45,226 nt of DNA from Streptomyces sp. col6 (GCF_008042035.1 NZ_RDBL01000027.1:56091-101316), one strand, 5' to 3'; shown: positions 1-9,213, numbered from the stretch's first letter. Numbers and translations: made by a program. The notes: a model not told the origin generated them from the sequence alone.

Positions 1-282
1 AGCTTGGCCATGTCCGGCTTCGAGGGCGGGGTAGACGTTGAGGGAGGTGTCGGCGCCGACGACCTGCAGGAGGCGCTGGACGGTGTAGGGGTGGTTGGCG
101 AATTTGAGTTCGCCCTGATCGTGCGGGGTGAGGACCAGGCGCAGGAACTACGAGTCGGTGACCTCGATGCCGCTCGCGTCGAGTATCGGCGCGCCGTGCC
201 GGGCGAGCGCGGTGTCGGCCTGAGCCTGAAGCGGGGGCAGCACGTCGATGTCGACGTCTCCGCGCGGGGCCAGTACTGGCAC
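1..282 (-). pseudogene. STAS-domain anti-sigma factor antagonist, broken by an in-frame stop and cut by the window edge
   Basis: Read on the minus strand, this gives a STAS-like sequence: a beta strand with LAPRGDVDID, a helix rich in Ala and Leu, then the core strand LDASGIEVTDS and the segment FLRLVL. STAS proteins of this type normally release a sigma factor by binding its anti-sigma kinase. Directly after the TDS that should carry the phosphorylatable Ser, a TAG stop lies at 148-150, and the same frame continues cleanly behind it. A stop codon just ahead of the GTG at 282 also means the true N-terminus may be lost. The left part runs out of the window. The family call is from recognised sequence pattern; the break is seen directly. 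Confidence 0.6.
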
Positions 283-528
283 GCCCTTGTCAGCTCATGG
301 GTTTCGTGGTTCGTCGTGTGAAGGATCCTCGCATCCTCGGCCTATGCGGTACGCCCGTCCAGCGCCAGACCTCTTCAGGGCAGTGATGGTGCGTCAGAAG
401 GGTTGTCCCGCCCGGGTGGGCCACCGCGCAGCACCCCGAAAGGGTACTTTGCGTGACAAAGACACTGATTGCCATAACTCTGTGTATATGGTTCGTGGTG
501 GAATTGTCACCCCCACCTTGGAGTTGTC

Positions 529-1482
529 GTGGCACGGATCCGTACCCGTCTCGCCCTGCTCGGCTCTGCCGCTGCCCTCACCGCTGGCGCCGCTCTTCCC
601 TCCCAGTCCGCGTTCGCGGTCGGCGAGTACCAGTGGGTCGCCCTCGGCGATTCCTACACCGCCGGCGTCATCCGGGCCGCGGGTGACACCTTCGAAGTTC
701 CGCGCGACGGCTGTGAGCGCACCGACCGGTCCTACCCGCAGGTCATCGACCGCGACCTCGGCGGCCTGTTCGACCTCAGCAACGTCAGCTGCGGCGCCGC
801 CACCATCGACAACGTCACCGACACAGCCCAGGAACCGATCGGCCGTCACTTCCCGCCGCTCTCCGAGGACCCCGACTACCCCTTCCCGGCCGTGCCCCCG
901 CAGTCCCAGGCCGTGGATGCTGGGGCCGACGTCATCACTGTCGGCGTGGGCGGCAACACCCTCGGTTTCGCCGACCTCCTCACCCAGTGCATGCAGCTGG
1001 GCGGCGAGAGCGGCAGCGAAGGCACCCCCTGCAAGGACGCCCTCGCCGTCGGCATCCCGACCCGGCTGACGAAGGTCCGCCAGGACTACGACCGGATGCT
1101 CACCGTGCTCCACGAGCGCGCCCCCAAGGCGAAGATCCTCGCCGTCGGCTACCCCGCCGTCATCCCCGACGACGCATCCAAGTGCACCTACGGCGACCTG
1201 ACGCAGTTCGCCACGATCACCCACGGCGACCTGGCCTGGCTGCGCAAGAGCGTCCTGGAACCCCTCAACCAGACCATCAACGACTCGACCGGCACCCAGG
1301 ACACCGCCGGCTTCGTCGATCTCTACACCTCGTCCCGGAACCACAGCGTCTGCGACGCCACCAAGTGGGTCGAGGGCATCGTCAGCCTCCCCGACCAGAT
1401 CTCCCTCGTCCACCCCAACGCCCTCGGCCACCGCAACACCGCCGACCACGTCGAAGAAGCGATGCTCAACGCCATCAGCTGA
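529..1482 (+). CDS. Secreted SGNH/GDSL-family esterase or lipase
   Basis: Protein of 317 residues. Residues 1-30 form a Sec signal peptide (RIRTR, then a hydrophobic Ala/Leu stretch ending in SAFA), so the enzyme is exported. The block I motif GDSYTAG places the nucleophile at Ser42. Block III is GGNTLGF with Asn143, and block V is HPNALGH with His295 as catalytic base. The family hydrolyses ester bonds of lipids or small acyl esters by a Ser-His mechanism; the substrate cannot be told from sequence. Several Cys residues suggest disulfides, as in secreted actinobacterial relatives. The GTG start at 529 follows a TTGGAG about eight bases upstream. No operon partner: the next gene starts 360 bases on, behind a hairpin. 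Confidence 0.9.
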   Translation: MARIRTRLALLGSAAALTAGAALPSQSAFAVGEYQWVALGDSYTAGVIRAAGDTFEVPRDGCERTDRSYPQVIDRDLGGLFDLSNVSCGAATIDNVTDTAQEPIGRHFPPLSEDPDYPFPAVPPQSQAVDAGADVITVGVGGNTLGFADLLTQCMQLGGESGSEGTPCKDALAVGIPTRLTKVRQDYDRMLTVLHERAPKAKILAVGYPAVIPDDASKCTYGDLTQFATITHGDLAWLRKSVLEPLNQTINDSTGTQDTAGFVDLYTSSRNHSVCDATKWVEGIVSLPDQISLVHPNALGHRNTADHVEEAMLNAIS

Positions 1483-1510
1483 GCTGACCGGTACCTCTGA
1501 GCGCGACTCC

Positions 1511-1550
1511 GCGGGGGCCGGCCTGCGTCACATCCGGCGGCCGGTCCCGC
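1511..1550 (+). terminator. Hairpin terminator after the GDSL esterase gene
   Basis: GC-rich imperfect inverted repeat just after the stop. The left arm starts GCGGGGGCCGGCC and the right arm ends GGCCGGTCCCGC; they pair with a small bulge. No U-tract follows, which is usual for Streptomyces terminators. Confidence 0.5.
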
Positions 1551-1842
1551 GTTTGGGTCCTCACCTTCCTCGAGCACCCTCTCGCGGAAACTGGGGAGGT
1601 TGCCACGTTCGCTGCGCTGTCCGAGGGCCAGTCCTAGGACACCAACGCCATCGGCCGCCAGATACGCCCCGGCGCACGACCCGCACGCACACCCCGCGTG
1701 CACCCCGCACCTCTCGCACTCGTCTGTACGCGGACAGCCACGGTACGTAACGTGTCCCCCGTTCCTGTCAGGGCAAGTCAACTCACCACTTAACGGCCCC
1801 CGTTCGCGACGCGGCGGGCCTCCGGTGCGTCAGGGGGAAGCG

Positions 1843-3300
1843 ATGTCCAGAGGTCAGCGACGCGAGCACGTCGGGGCAGCCGACATCAGCCGCATCAGAG
1901 CGGTCCCGTCCGTGGGGCGCTGGAAGCGTCGTACGACCGGCGCGCTGTCGTCACTGGCACTGGCCACCGTCGCGGTGGTAGCGGTGCCGTCGGGACCGGC
2001 TGCGGCCGTCCCGTCCGGACCGTACCTCTACATCGCCGGTTACAGCAGCGGCACCGTGTCGGTGGTCGACCCGGCGACCGACACGGTGGCCGCGACCATC
2101 GCCGTCGGCGGCGCTCCCCGCTCCGTGGCGCTCGCGCCGGACGGCACCCGCGCGTACGTCTCCGACTACAGCAGGAACAACAGCAAGGTGTCGGTCATCG
2201 ACACCACCACCGACACCGTGACCGCCACCGTCGCCACCGGCAAGAACCAGGAACAGTTGGGCGTGACCCCGGACGGCTCCCGGGTCTACGTCGCCAACGC
2301 CGGCAGCGCGAGTGTGTCGGTGATCGACACGGCCACCGACACGGTGTCGTCCACCGTTCCGGTCAGCGGAAGTCCTCGCGGACTCGCGGTGTCGCCCGAC
2401 GGCTCGCGCGTGTACGTCACCAACTCCGGCAGCACTGTGTCGGTGATCGACACCGCGACTGACACGATCTCGGCCACCATCGGACTGGGCAACAGCAGCG
2501 GACTCGCGGTCGCCTTCGCGCCGGACGGAGCGCACGCCTACGTCTCCAGCGCCGGCGACAACAGGCTGTACGTGATCGACACGGCCACCGAAGCGGTGAC
2601 CGCCTCCGTCGGTGTCGGCCTGAGCCCGCACGGGGTGCTCGTAACGCCCGACGGCTCCCGCGTGTACGTCGCCAACTACTTCAGCAACGACGTCTCCGTG
2701 ATCGACACCGCGACCAACGAGGTGACCGCCACGATCGCCGTCGGCCAGTATCCATGGGAGGTGGCGCTCCAGCAGGGCGGCGACCAACTCTACGTCTCCA
2801 ACAGCGGCAGCAGCGACGTGTCGGTGGTCGCGCTCGCCAGCAATACGGTGACCTCCGCTTTCGGCGGCGTCGGCAGCACGCCCCTCGGCATCACGTCGGG
2901 CGTGGTACGCCCCGCGAAGGCGGACCTCGCCGTGGCGCTGAAGGCCAAGGCCAACGCTCTGCTCCCGGGCGCCATCGGCTACACGCTGACCGTGCACAAC
3001 ACCGGTCCGAACAAGGCGACATCGGCGAAGGTCACCGCGACACTACCCGCAGGAGCCTCCGCGACCGGACTCTCACCCGGCTGCACCGCCACGGGCAACA
3101 CGGTCGTCTGCGCGTTCGCGAACATTCCCGCGAGTACGTCCGTCACAGCCGGCTTCAAGCTTCCGCTGTCGCTGCTCAACCTTGGACAGATCACGGTCCA
3201 GGCGGCACGCACGGCCTCGTCCCCGACCGATCCTGGCTCCTCCAACGACACGTCGTCGGCGTCCTGCACGGTGATTTCCATCCTGCTCGCCACCTGCTGA
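1843..3300 (+). CDS. Secreted YVTN/YncE-type beta-propeller protein with C-terminal DUF11 domain
   Basis: Protein of 485 residues from the ATG at 1843, chosen because GGGGGAAG lies just upstream and a signal peptide follows (charged residues, then a hydrophobic stretch ending GPAAA near residue 58). The next 300 residues hold seven repeats of about 42 residues, each with a YVxN/YVSx strand, VSVIDTATDTVxATI and a PDGxRVYV turn. This is the YVTN repeat, and seven copies fit one seven-bladed propeller. The last 115 residues (from ADLAVALKAK) match the DUF11 beta-sandwich, with NTGPNKATSAKVTATLP as its typical core. Such proteins bind cell-surface or extracellular partners; no enzymatic residues are seen. 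It appears to be a single-gene unit. Confidence 0.85.
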   Translation: MSRGQRREHVGAADISRIRAVPSVGRWKRRTTGALSSLALATVAVVAVPSGPAAAVPSGPYLYIAGYSSGTVSVVDPATDTVAATIAVGGAPRSVALAPDGTRAYVSDYSRNNSKVSVIDTTTDTVTATVATGKNQEQLGVTPDGSRVYVANAGSASVSVIDTATDTVSSTVPVSGSPRGLAVSPDGSRVYVTNSGSTVSVIDTATDTISATIGLGNSSGLAVAFAPDGAHAYVSSAGDNRLYVIDTATEAVTASVGVGLSPHGVLVTPDGSRVYVANYFSNDVSVIDTATNEVTATIAVGQYPWEVALQQGGDQLYVSNSGSSDVSVVALASNTVTSAFGGVGSTPLGITSGVVRPAKADLAVALKAKANALLPGAIGYTLTVHNTGPNKATSAKVTATLPAGASATGLSPGCTATGNTVVCAFANIPASTSVTAGFKLPLSLLNLGQITVQAARTASSPTDPGSSNDTSSASCTVISILLATC

Positions 3301-3439
3301 CGTCCCTACGGATCGGATGTTCGAGCAGGTTAGAAGGCGTGGGCTCGATGACCAGCTGGCGGGCGGGGCATGCAGCCCGCTCACGAGTCGGCCGTCGTTG
3401 GGTGGCTGCCGCCCGCCCGCTGGCCCTGCCGGGGGCGGG

Positions 3440-4161
3440 TCCCAGCTTTCGGCGCTGCTCGGCAACCTCGCCTATCACCCGGACGACCGCGCAGGGGCCC
3501 GCACCCATCTCACGCTGGCCGGCGCCCTCGGCGAGTCCACCCGCGAACCGGCGCTCACCGCCTGGGCCAGCGGAGCACTGGCCATGGTCGCCACCGCTCG
3601 CCAGGACTGGGAGCACGCACGACGACACACCGAGTGCGGCCTCCACCACGCGCCCGAAGGCCTGCGGCGCGCCCAGCTCCTGGGGTGGGTCTGCTGCCGG
3701 TCCCCGCTGCCACGGGCCGGACCGCAGAGGCAGACGGCGTCCTCGATGAGAGCGACGCGATCATGCGCACGGCCGTCGAGCTGCCCGGACGTTGTGGATA
3801 CGACCGAGCCGAACACCGTTCTCACGTCGTGGAGGTTCATCTGACCCTCGAACGCTTCGACCGGGCTGCGGCCGCCGCCCTCGAATCCATCGACGCCGCG
3901 CCTGCCGAAGCTCCGGGGTGGGTGGCCGCCACCCTCGTCCTTGCGCTCGCGGAGGCCCGTGACACTCCGGACCAGGCGGCCACCCGCGCGCTGGGCGTGC
4001 TCGACCTGATCCCGCCACCGCGGCTCCGCGCAACAGCCCGCGACCGCCTGACGCGACTGGGACGGCTGCTTGATGCCTCGGTATTCAACTCGGCGACCGA
4101 ACTGACCGAGCGCCTGCGCACCATTCCAGCCTCGATCCGCACAGATGGAACTGCGGCCTAA
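3440..4161 (+). pseudogene. C-terminal TPR-like half of an XRE-type regulator, frameshifted and without its DNA-binding part
   Basis: Two frames together read as one TPR-like domain of a common Streptomyces regulator family. The first part (LSALLGNLAYHPDDRAGART ... RRAQLLGW) is in one frame. Near 3685 it shifts to the frame carrying GRTAEADGVLDESDAIM, the AEHRSHVVEVHLTLERFDRA helices and the RLRATARDRL end. Intact relatives start with a helix-turn-helix of about 70 residues; none is found upstream, where sequence similarity stops near 3440. The gene is therefore 5' truncated and frameshifted. Family assignment rests on remembered similarity, so the exact breakpoint is approximate. Confidence 0.65.
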
Positions 4162-4250
4162 CGAGCTCGTGCATGGTTGGTGGTAGCGTGTCGAGACCTT
4201 GATCGTTGTACATGATCGGTGTGGTGGGGAATCGGACGCGTGCGGCAATC

Positions 4251-4385
4251 ATGGGTAGCCAGCGGATGACCGGGCTGACGCCCGACGTGATCGCAGAACT
4301 CGTCACCGACGTCGGCCCGTTGTGACACGAGCGGCACCAGGCCGCGCTGCTGTCACGCCCTCGCCGCACCTCGCGCGTCCAGGTC
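4251..4385 (+). pseudogene. N-terminal relic of an IS5-family (DDE_Tnp_4-like) transposase
   Basis: The reading frame from 4251 gives MTGLTPDVIAELVTDVGPL, then TGA at 4323-4325 where relatives have Trp, then HERHQAALLSRPRR. This matches the start of a widespread Streptomyces IS5-type transposase. It stops abruptly and no DDE catalytic region follows, so it is a short dead relic. Confidence 0.5.
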
Positions 4386-4422
4386 CATCCCCAGGCCCGC
4401 TTGCCGGGTCCGCACGCTGTGT

Positions 4423-5034
4423 TCAGGAGCCGACGGGCGGGGCCGCTGCTCCTGTCGGTGTTGCGAGTTCCTTTTCGATGTGGGGGAGTCGTTCGATGTT
4501 GCGTCGCTGGGTGAGGAGAGCGGGTATCAGCAGCGCGGAGGCCACCAACAGCACGATCCCGAGGGCGAATTCCCCGAGCACCAAGGACACGACGCCGCCG
4601 GCGGCGAAAGCGGCCATCATGGCTGGCAACACCCAGCGCTTGCCCTTCGTCAGTGCACGCTGCTGTTTCCGCACGAGCGCGGCCATGGCCTTTCGGGCCT
4701 GCGGATCGCGGGGAATGTGCCCCTGGCGCAGCCACCGACCGACGATCGGCACCTGCCACGGGCTCAGTCCGGTCTCTTCGGCAATCTGTCGACGCACACG
4801 CCTGCCGTTCCACCACGAGGCGATCACCGCACCGAGGCCGCCACCGATTCCCCCGTTGTTCGGATGCCCGAGTGTGACGCTCAGTGCGACGTTCAGGGCG
4901 ATGGCCACCCCAGAAGCGACGAGCACGATGAGCCCCACCTGCACCCAGGGCCGGTCGTTCCAGCGGCGCTCGGCCTCCCAGTCGACCGGTTCATCCGGCT
5001 TACTGTCCACCGCACTTCTCAGCTCTTCGGTCAT
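4423..5034 (-). CDS. Integral membrane protein of unknown function
   Basis: About 203 residues from the second of two tandem ATG codons, which sits at better distance from AGGGGTG than the first. The N-terminus is acidic and cytosolic-looking, with WEAERRWNDRPW. Four hydrophobic segments follow in two pairs: VQVGLIVLVASGVAIALNV, a short glycine-rich GGIGGGLGAVIASW, then WVLPAMMAAFAAGGVVSLVLG and a last one ending LLIPALL. Between the pairs lies a basic loop (RRVRRQIAEETGLSPWQ ... RKQQRALTKGKR). I do not recognise a named family; the layout resembles small actinobacterial membrane proteins of no known role. It stands alone between relics. Confidence 0.7.
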   Translation of the reverse strand: MTEELRSAVDSKPDEPVDWEAERRWNDRPWVQVGLIVLVASGVAIALNVALSVTLGHPNNGGIGGGLGAVIASWWNGRRVRRQIAEETGLSPWQVPIVGRWLRQGHIPRDPQARKAMAALVRKQQRALTKGKRWVLPAMMAAFAAGGVVSLVLGEFALGIVLLVASALLIPALLTQRRNIERLPHIEKELATPTGAAAPPVGS

Positions 5035-5344
5035 CATCACCCCTGGGCACACTGCACGACGGACCGGTACTGGCCGATCCCTATTGCAGACGCCTGCCCG
5101 ACGGGTGCCTTCACATGTATGAACGCTTTCTTCCGCATGTGAATATGAATAACCTCGGCGGCAGTTAGGCCTCTCGTTCGAAGCATGCGGGGCTCGCGGG
5201 CTCTACGCCGGACCTAGTGGCGTTGTCGTCGGTCGCCGACGCTCCGCATCGGCTCCCTCCTCCGCCATGCGAGGCACGCACCGGGGCCCGCTCCCTGATC
5301 CGGCCCGATCCAAACGAAAAGCCCTAGTCATGAAGGCCCCCGCC
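5035..5344. other. Stretch without a recognisable gene
   Basis: It holds a short AT-richer patch near 5105-5150, unusual for this window and possibly a promoter, and otherwise GC-rich sequence. I see no convincing coding frame on either strand. Confidence 0.4.
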
Positions 5345-5545
5345 TGTGGTCGGCCGACTGAACCTGGGAACGTCTGCTCAAGCAGATCCAGGCGGCAGTT
5401 GGCTCCGCAGGCGAGATCGACCAGGACATCTCGGTCGACTCCACGATCATCCGCGCGCATCAGCAATCGGCCGGAGCCCGCACCTACTCGCGTGCTGCGC
5501 CGAGATCAAAAAGAGCCGCAAGGATGGAGCATCCGGACGTCAGCC
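5345..5545 (+). pseudogene. Internal relic of an IS5-family transposase
   Basis: The plus-strand frame reads WERLLKQIQAAV, GEIDQDISVDSTIIRAHQ and AGAR. This is the region around the first catalytic Asp (ISVDST) of a common Streptomyces IS5-type transposase. A stop codon lies just ahead (TGA before TWERLL), and the similarity fades after about 5545. No terminal repeats are apparent. Confidence 0.6.
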
Positions 5546-5672
5546 CTGGAGGACGCGGTGGATCCCACGGTTTCCAGCAACGCATCGAAGACCTGCTGTA
5601 CGAACGGATCGGGCACGGCGGCGAACACTTCTGCCACCCCCCTCACGACGGATTGTGGCCGGCTTCCCTGGC

Positions 5673-6662
5673 CTAGTTGTAGGAGGCCAGGACGTTGCTG
5701 ACACCTTGGCACAGTCGCGACGCTGGCGGCCCTCCCTCTGCGGCGCTAAGAGGGCCATGGTAGTTGTAGTGGGCGTTCCAGATCGCGAGTCCTTCGCGGC
5801 GCTGGCCTTCGGACGTCCAGGTCCGGGCGTACAGGAATTCCTCGGAGAGGATCCGGCTGTACCTCTATTGCTTCCCGTTGTGCCGGGGCGTGTAGGGAGT
5901 GATCCTCTGATGCCGTGCCGCGCAGGGCGCGTGCGAAGGCTTCAGCGCGGTAGCACGCGCCGTTGTAGGTGACGATCCGTTCGATGTGAGTGATGCCGTG
6001 CGCGGCGAACCAGGCGCGGGCCCGGTGCATGAACGCGATGGCGGTAGCCGCCTTCTATAGGGCAGGGCCTCTGTGTAGGAGACCCGGGAGCATCCGTCGA
6101 TGGCCGAATGCAGGCAGACGTAGCCACCGCGCTTGGTCTTTCGCTTGGAGCGTTCGGCATTCTTGGTTTGGTCGCTGCCTCGACCGTGAGCTCGCCATCC
6201 GCCGCCGTCCGGGATTCTGCCGACCTCCTTGACCTCGATGTGGACCATGTGACCTGGCCTTCGAGCAACGATCTTCCGCGGCTCCCGGTGGCTCTCCCTA
6301 TTGGGGCCGATGAACCGTCGCCGGTTCAGGCCGAGTTCGGCGAGATGCCGTGTGACAGTGCGCCGCGAGATCTCGACTCCTTCGATTGCGAGTTCGTGAG
6401 TGATGCGTGTGGAGGACCACTTGTGCGAACGCCTCATGATCTCGATCCGGTTGATCACCTCGGCTGGAGTCGCGGTCGGCCAGCGATGGGGCGCTGAGGA
6501 GCGGTCTGACAGGCCGAGTTCGCCGTAGCGGTTAACCCACTTCGACCCGCAGGCCCGGAAGATTCCCATTTCTGCGGCGACGTGCACGATCGGACGGTTC
6601 TGGCAGCGTTCGATGAGGCGCCGGCGTCCTTCGAGACTCAAAGGGGCGTCTGCAAGGGTCAT
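5673..6662 (-). pseudogene. IS481-family transposase, frameshifted and with two catalytic Asp codons lost
   Basis: Starts MTLADAPLSLEGRRRLIERC at 6662 and ends VLASYN-stop at 5673, the full length of an IS481 transposase. The HTH region (WVNRYGELGLSDRSSAPH) and DDE core are recognisable, but the frame shifts near 6055 into FMHRARAWFAAHGITHIERI and back near 5910 into RHQRITPYTPRHNGK, followed by a stop codon. The first catalytic Asp, normally in HIDVK, reads HIEVK. The second, normally in VTDNG, reads VTYNG. The element is dead in at least three ways. Its ATG overlaps the stop of the MFS gene by ATGA, so the insertion probably reshaped the end of that gene. Confidence 0.85.
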
Positions 6663-7900
6663 CTCGGCCCCGCCTCCGTCGTGCGGGGGAGCGTGCAGAG
6701 CGCGGCAATGCTGCAGACGATGCCCATGGCCACGAGCACAATCCAGCCGAACGCCGGATACAGGGCTGAGGCGAGTGCGCTGCCGGCGGCGCCGGCGACG
6801 ACGTTGGCCGACATGTAGGCGGTGGTCACACGAGCGGTGTGATCGGGGCGTGCGGCCAGAAGAGTGGACTGGTTGGTGATGTGCTGGGCCTGCATGCCGG
6901 CGTCGAGCAACGCGATCCCGGCGACGACCACGGACAGGCCGAGGAGGTGGCCCTGGCCTGCGGCGAGCAGGAGGAGCCAGGCTGCGCCTGTGGCGGCCCA
7001 GCCGAGACGGGAGACGGTCGGGCCATGTCCTTGGTCGAACCAGGTTCCGGCATTCTTCGCGGTGAGCGCTCCGACGAGGCCGACGACCCCGAACAAGCCG
7101 ATCGTCACGGGCGAGTAGTGATACGGCGCCGCGGACAGCAGCAAAGTCAGGCCGGTCCACAGCACGTTGAACGAGACGAACCCGAGCGCGCCGATCGCCA
7201 TCCGGCGCTGCACCAACCGGTCGTGTAAGGCAATGGAGGTCACGGACACCAGGAGGTGCCGATACCGGGGAGGTCGGCCCTGGGCCCGCAAGGCCGGGAA
7301 CCTACCCAGCAGCACTGCGGCCACGAGCGCGAGGCCCGCGCCGGTGAGGTAAGTCATGCGCCAGGAGGCCATGCTGCTGATGAACCCGCTGATGCTCCGC
7401 GAGAACAGGATTCCCAGCAGCACCCCGGCCATGACCGTCCCCGTGGACCGTCCGCGCTCCGCGGGATCTGAGATGGCGGCAGCGTACGGGACGATGACCA
7501 TGGCGGCCGCACCGCCCAGTCCGATGAACAGACTTGAGGCTGCGGCGAAAGACAGACGATGCGCCGACGCCATCAGCACCATCGCGGCGGCTTGCACCAT
7601 CAGCAGGACCTGGGTGAGGCGGCGGCGCTCGACCTTGTCCGCCAGCGGTACCAGGAGCAACTGGGCCAACCCGTTGCCGACCAGGGTGGCCACGGCCACT
7701 GATCCCGCACAACTGGCCGAAACAGACAGTGACTGGCCGAGCGAGGCCAGGATCGGCTGGCTGTAATACAGATTTGCGACGGTACTGCCGGCAACGACTG
7801 CCAGCAGCCCCGATCGCATGCGTGTTGACTGAACGGAGAGCATGCGGTCAGCCTTCGCTGCCACCCCCGCCGGTGTGGAGGCCAGGCTGTTCCTGGCCAT
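6659..7900 (-). CDS. MFS transporter, likely drug or metabolite exporter
   Basis: About 413 residues and some twelve hydrophobic helices in two halves. The first half has the A-like loop LLLVPLADKVERRRL after helix 2 and the pattern NLYYSQPILASLGQSL typical of this MFS subgroup in helix 1. The family uses the proton gradient to move small molecules, usually outward; the substrate is not readable. ATG at 7900 was chosen; an alternative at 7915 would put a perfect palindrome inside the coding region. It is divergent from an XRE regulator starting at 7946, so that regulator probably controls it. The last residues run into the IS481 relic and may not be the original C-terminus. Confidence 0.85.
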   Translation of the reverse strand: MARNSLASTPAGVAAKADRMLSVQSTRMRSGLLAVVAGSTVANLYYSQPILASLGQSLSVSASCAGSVAVATLVGNGLAQLLLVPLADKVERRRLTQVLLMVQAAAMVLMASAHRLSFAAASSLFIGLGGAAAMVIVPYAAAISDPAERGRSTGTVMAGVLLGILFSRSISGFISSMASWRMTYLTGAGLALVAAVLLGRFPALRAQGRPPRYRHLLVSVTSIALHDRLVQRRMAIGALGFVSFNVLWTGLTLLLSAAPYHYSPVTIGLFGVVGLVGALTAKNAGTWFDQGHGPTVSRLGWAATGAAWLLLLAAGQGHLLGLSVVVAGIALLDAGMQAQHITNQSTLLAARPDHTARVTTAYMSANVVAGAAGSALASALYPAFGWIVLVAMGIVCSIAALCTLPRTTEAGPR

Positions 7901-7910
7901 GACATGGCCA
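7894..7910. promoter_or_regulatory. 17-bp palindrome between the divergent MFS and XRE genes, candidate operator
   Basis: TGGCCATG-A-CATGGCCA is a perfect inverted repeat. It covers the start codon of the exporter and lies 36 bases ahead of the regulator's start. Its position suits autoregulation and repression of the exporter by the adjacent XRE protein. Binding is inferred. Confidence 0.5.
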
Positions 7911-7945
7911 CCCACGGCCTACCGGGGCTGTGCCAAGGTGATCGC

Positions 7946-8779
7946 ATGAGCGTCAGCAACCCACGAGCCGAACTGGGAGCGTTTCTACGACACCGTCGAG
8001 GGCTGGTGACACCCCAGACGGTCGGCCTGCCAGCCACGACCGGACGGCGGGTGCCGGGGCTCCGACGTGAAGAGCTCGCCATCGTGTCCGGCGTCAGCCC
8101 CGACCATTACCAGCGCATCGAACAGGGCCGCGTCAATCCCTCGGCCCAGGTGCTGGACGCCATCGCGACCGCCCTCGGCCTCGACGACACCGAACGTGCC
8201 CACCTGCACGCCCTCGCCGCTGACCATCGTGGACCATCCGCCCCACGTCACGAACGCAAGCACCACAACCTGCGCAAGGCCGACCTCAGTGCCCTCATCG
8301 CCAACTTCAACGGCCCGGCCTTCGCTCTCAACCACTGCCGTGACGTCCTCGCCTGGAACGCTCTCGGCGCCGAGCTGATCACGGACTTCGGCGCACTTGC
8401 AGTCCAGGACAGGAACATGGTCTGGCTGATGCTCACCGACCCCGCCTTGCAAGACCTGTACCCCGACTGGGAGACCGGTGCTCGGGCCCAGGTCGCCATG
8501 CTGCGGCGCGCAAGTGCCCTCAACCCCGGCGACTCCCGCATTCAGCAACTCGTCGGACGCCTCAGTACGCACTCTGACCGGTTCGTTCAGTGGTGGGCGC
8601 TACGCGAGGTGCGTGAGAAGACAGCTGGGACCAAGACGCTCAATCACCCCCGCCTCGGCCGACTGAGCCTGGCATTCCAGGTCCTCCATCCGAGCGCGGC
8701 CCTTGATGTCGAGCTCTTCACCTACTACCCCACTGACGACACGACGGCCGACGCCCTTCGAGCGCTCTCCGCGACGTGA
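7946..8779 (+). CDS. XRE-family regulator with MmyB-like ligand-binding domain
   Basis: 277 residues from ATG 7946, with AAGGTG upstream. Residues about 8-82 form the helix-turn-helix: LGAFLRHRR, the VPGLRREELAIVSGVS recognition region and YQRIEQGRVNPSAQVLDAIA. The rest matches the MmyB-like domain (NCRDVLAWNALGAELI, then MVWLMLTDPALQDLYPDWE, and NHPRLGRLSLAFQVL near the end), a PAS-like pocket thought to bind fatty-acid-like or other small ligands. In this family the gene is often divergent from the oxidoreductase or exporter it controls, as here with the MFS gene. Confidence 0.9.
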   Translation: MSVSNPRAELGAFLRHRRGLVTPQTVGLPATTGRRVPGLRREELAIVSGVSPDHYQRIEQGRVNPSAQVLDAIATALGLDDTERAHLHALAADHRGPSAPRHERKHHNLRKADLSALIANFNGPAFALNHCRDVLAWNALGAELITDFGALAVQDRNMVWLMLTDPALQDLYPDWETGARAQVAMLRRASALNPGDSRIQQLVGRLSTHSDRFVQWWALREVREKTAGTKTLNHPRLGRLSLAFQVLHPSAALDVELFTYYPTDDTTADALRALSAT

Positions 8780-9213
8780 ACAACGCTGAGGGTCAATACA
8801 CCTAGTCCTCGCTGCCGTCGACCCCTATGTGGATCGCGACGTCCTCGCCCGGCAGGTCGCCCGTGAGAAAGCCCAGCGCCGCACCTTGGGCCGCCTTCCC
8901 GGACGGCTGGGGACCGCCGGGCTCGGTAGGCCTCCGTCCCGTGGTCGGGACGAGCACAGACCCGACCACGGGGTAGCGGGCCAGGTGCGGATCCAGTGTG
9001 CCGGTGATCATCCGGGTGAGCCGGCCGAGGAAGGAGGTGCGGGTCGCCCTGACGCCCCCCGCCGCAGCTCTGTGCTCGGCCGAGCCTTCGGTGCAGGAGG
9101 GCGGGTAGGGCGTGGGCGTCGCGCATGTGACACTCCCGAGTGGGCGTCGTGCCCCTCGGCTGTTCGATGGCAGCCGTCGCTTTGACGAGTTTTGCGGAAG
9201 AAGAGCGGATTCG
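8780..9213. other. 434-bp stretch with no convincing gene
   Basis: A minus-strand open frame of about 70 codons (from about 9011 down to 8802) reads TLDPHLARYPVVGSVLVPTT and ends IHIGVDGSED. I do not recognise it and see no clear ribosome site, so it is not called. The promoter of the phosphatase gene at 9214 should be in the right half. Confidence 0.4.

Noticed and set aside
394..1449. Long minus-strand open frame opposite the GDSL esterase
   Set aside because: High GC opens antisense frames; the plus strand has a signal peptide and all catalytic blocks, while the antisense product is low-complexity Gly/Val/Asp.
2040..2890. Tandem repeats in the propeller gene considered as a DNA repeat or CRISPR-like array
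   Set aside because: The units of about 126 bp are in frame and diverge at third positions; they are protein YVTN repeats.
1951..2997. 348-codon minus-strand frame opposite the beta-propeller
   Set aside because: Mirror of the propeller repeats; no recognisable domain and no ribosome site.
8802..9011. Short minus-strand frame ending IHIGVDGSED
   Set aside because: No recognisable family, no clear ribosome site, and only about 70 codons in very GC-rich DNA.
9095..9110. GGGTAG considered as a SigB-type -10 box ahead of the phosphatase gene
   Set aside because: The known actinobacterial pattern ends GGGTAY, and no matching -35 was seen.
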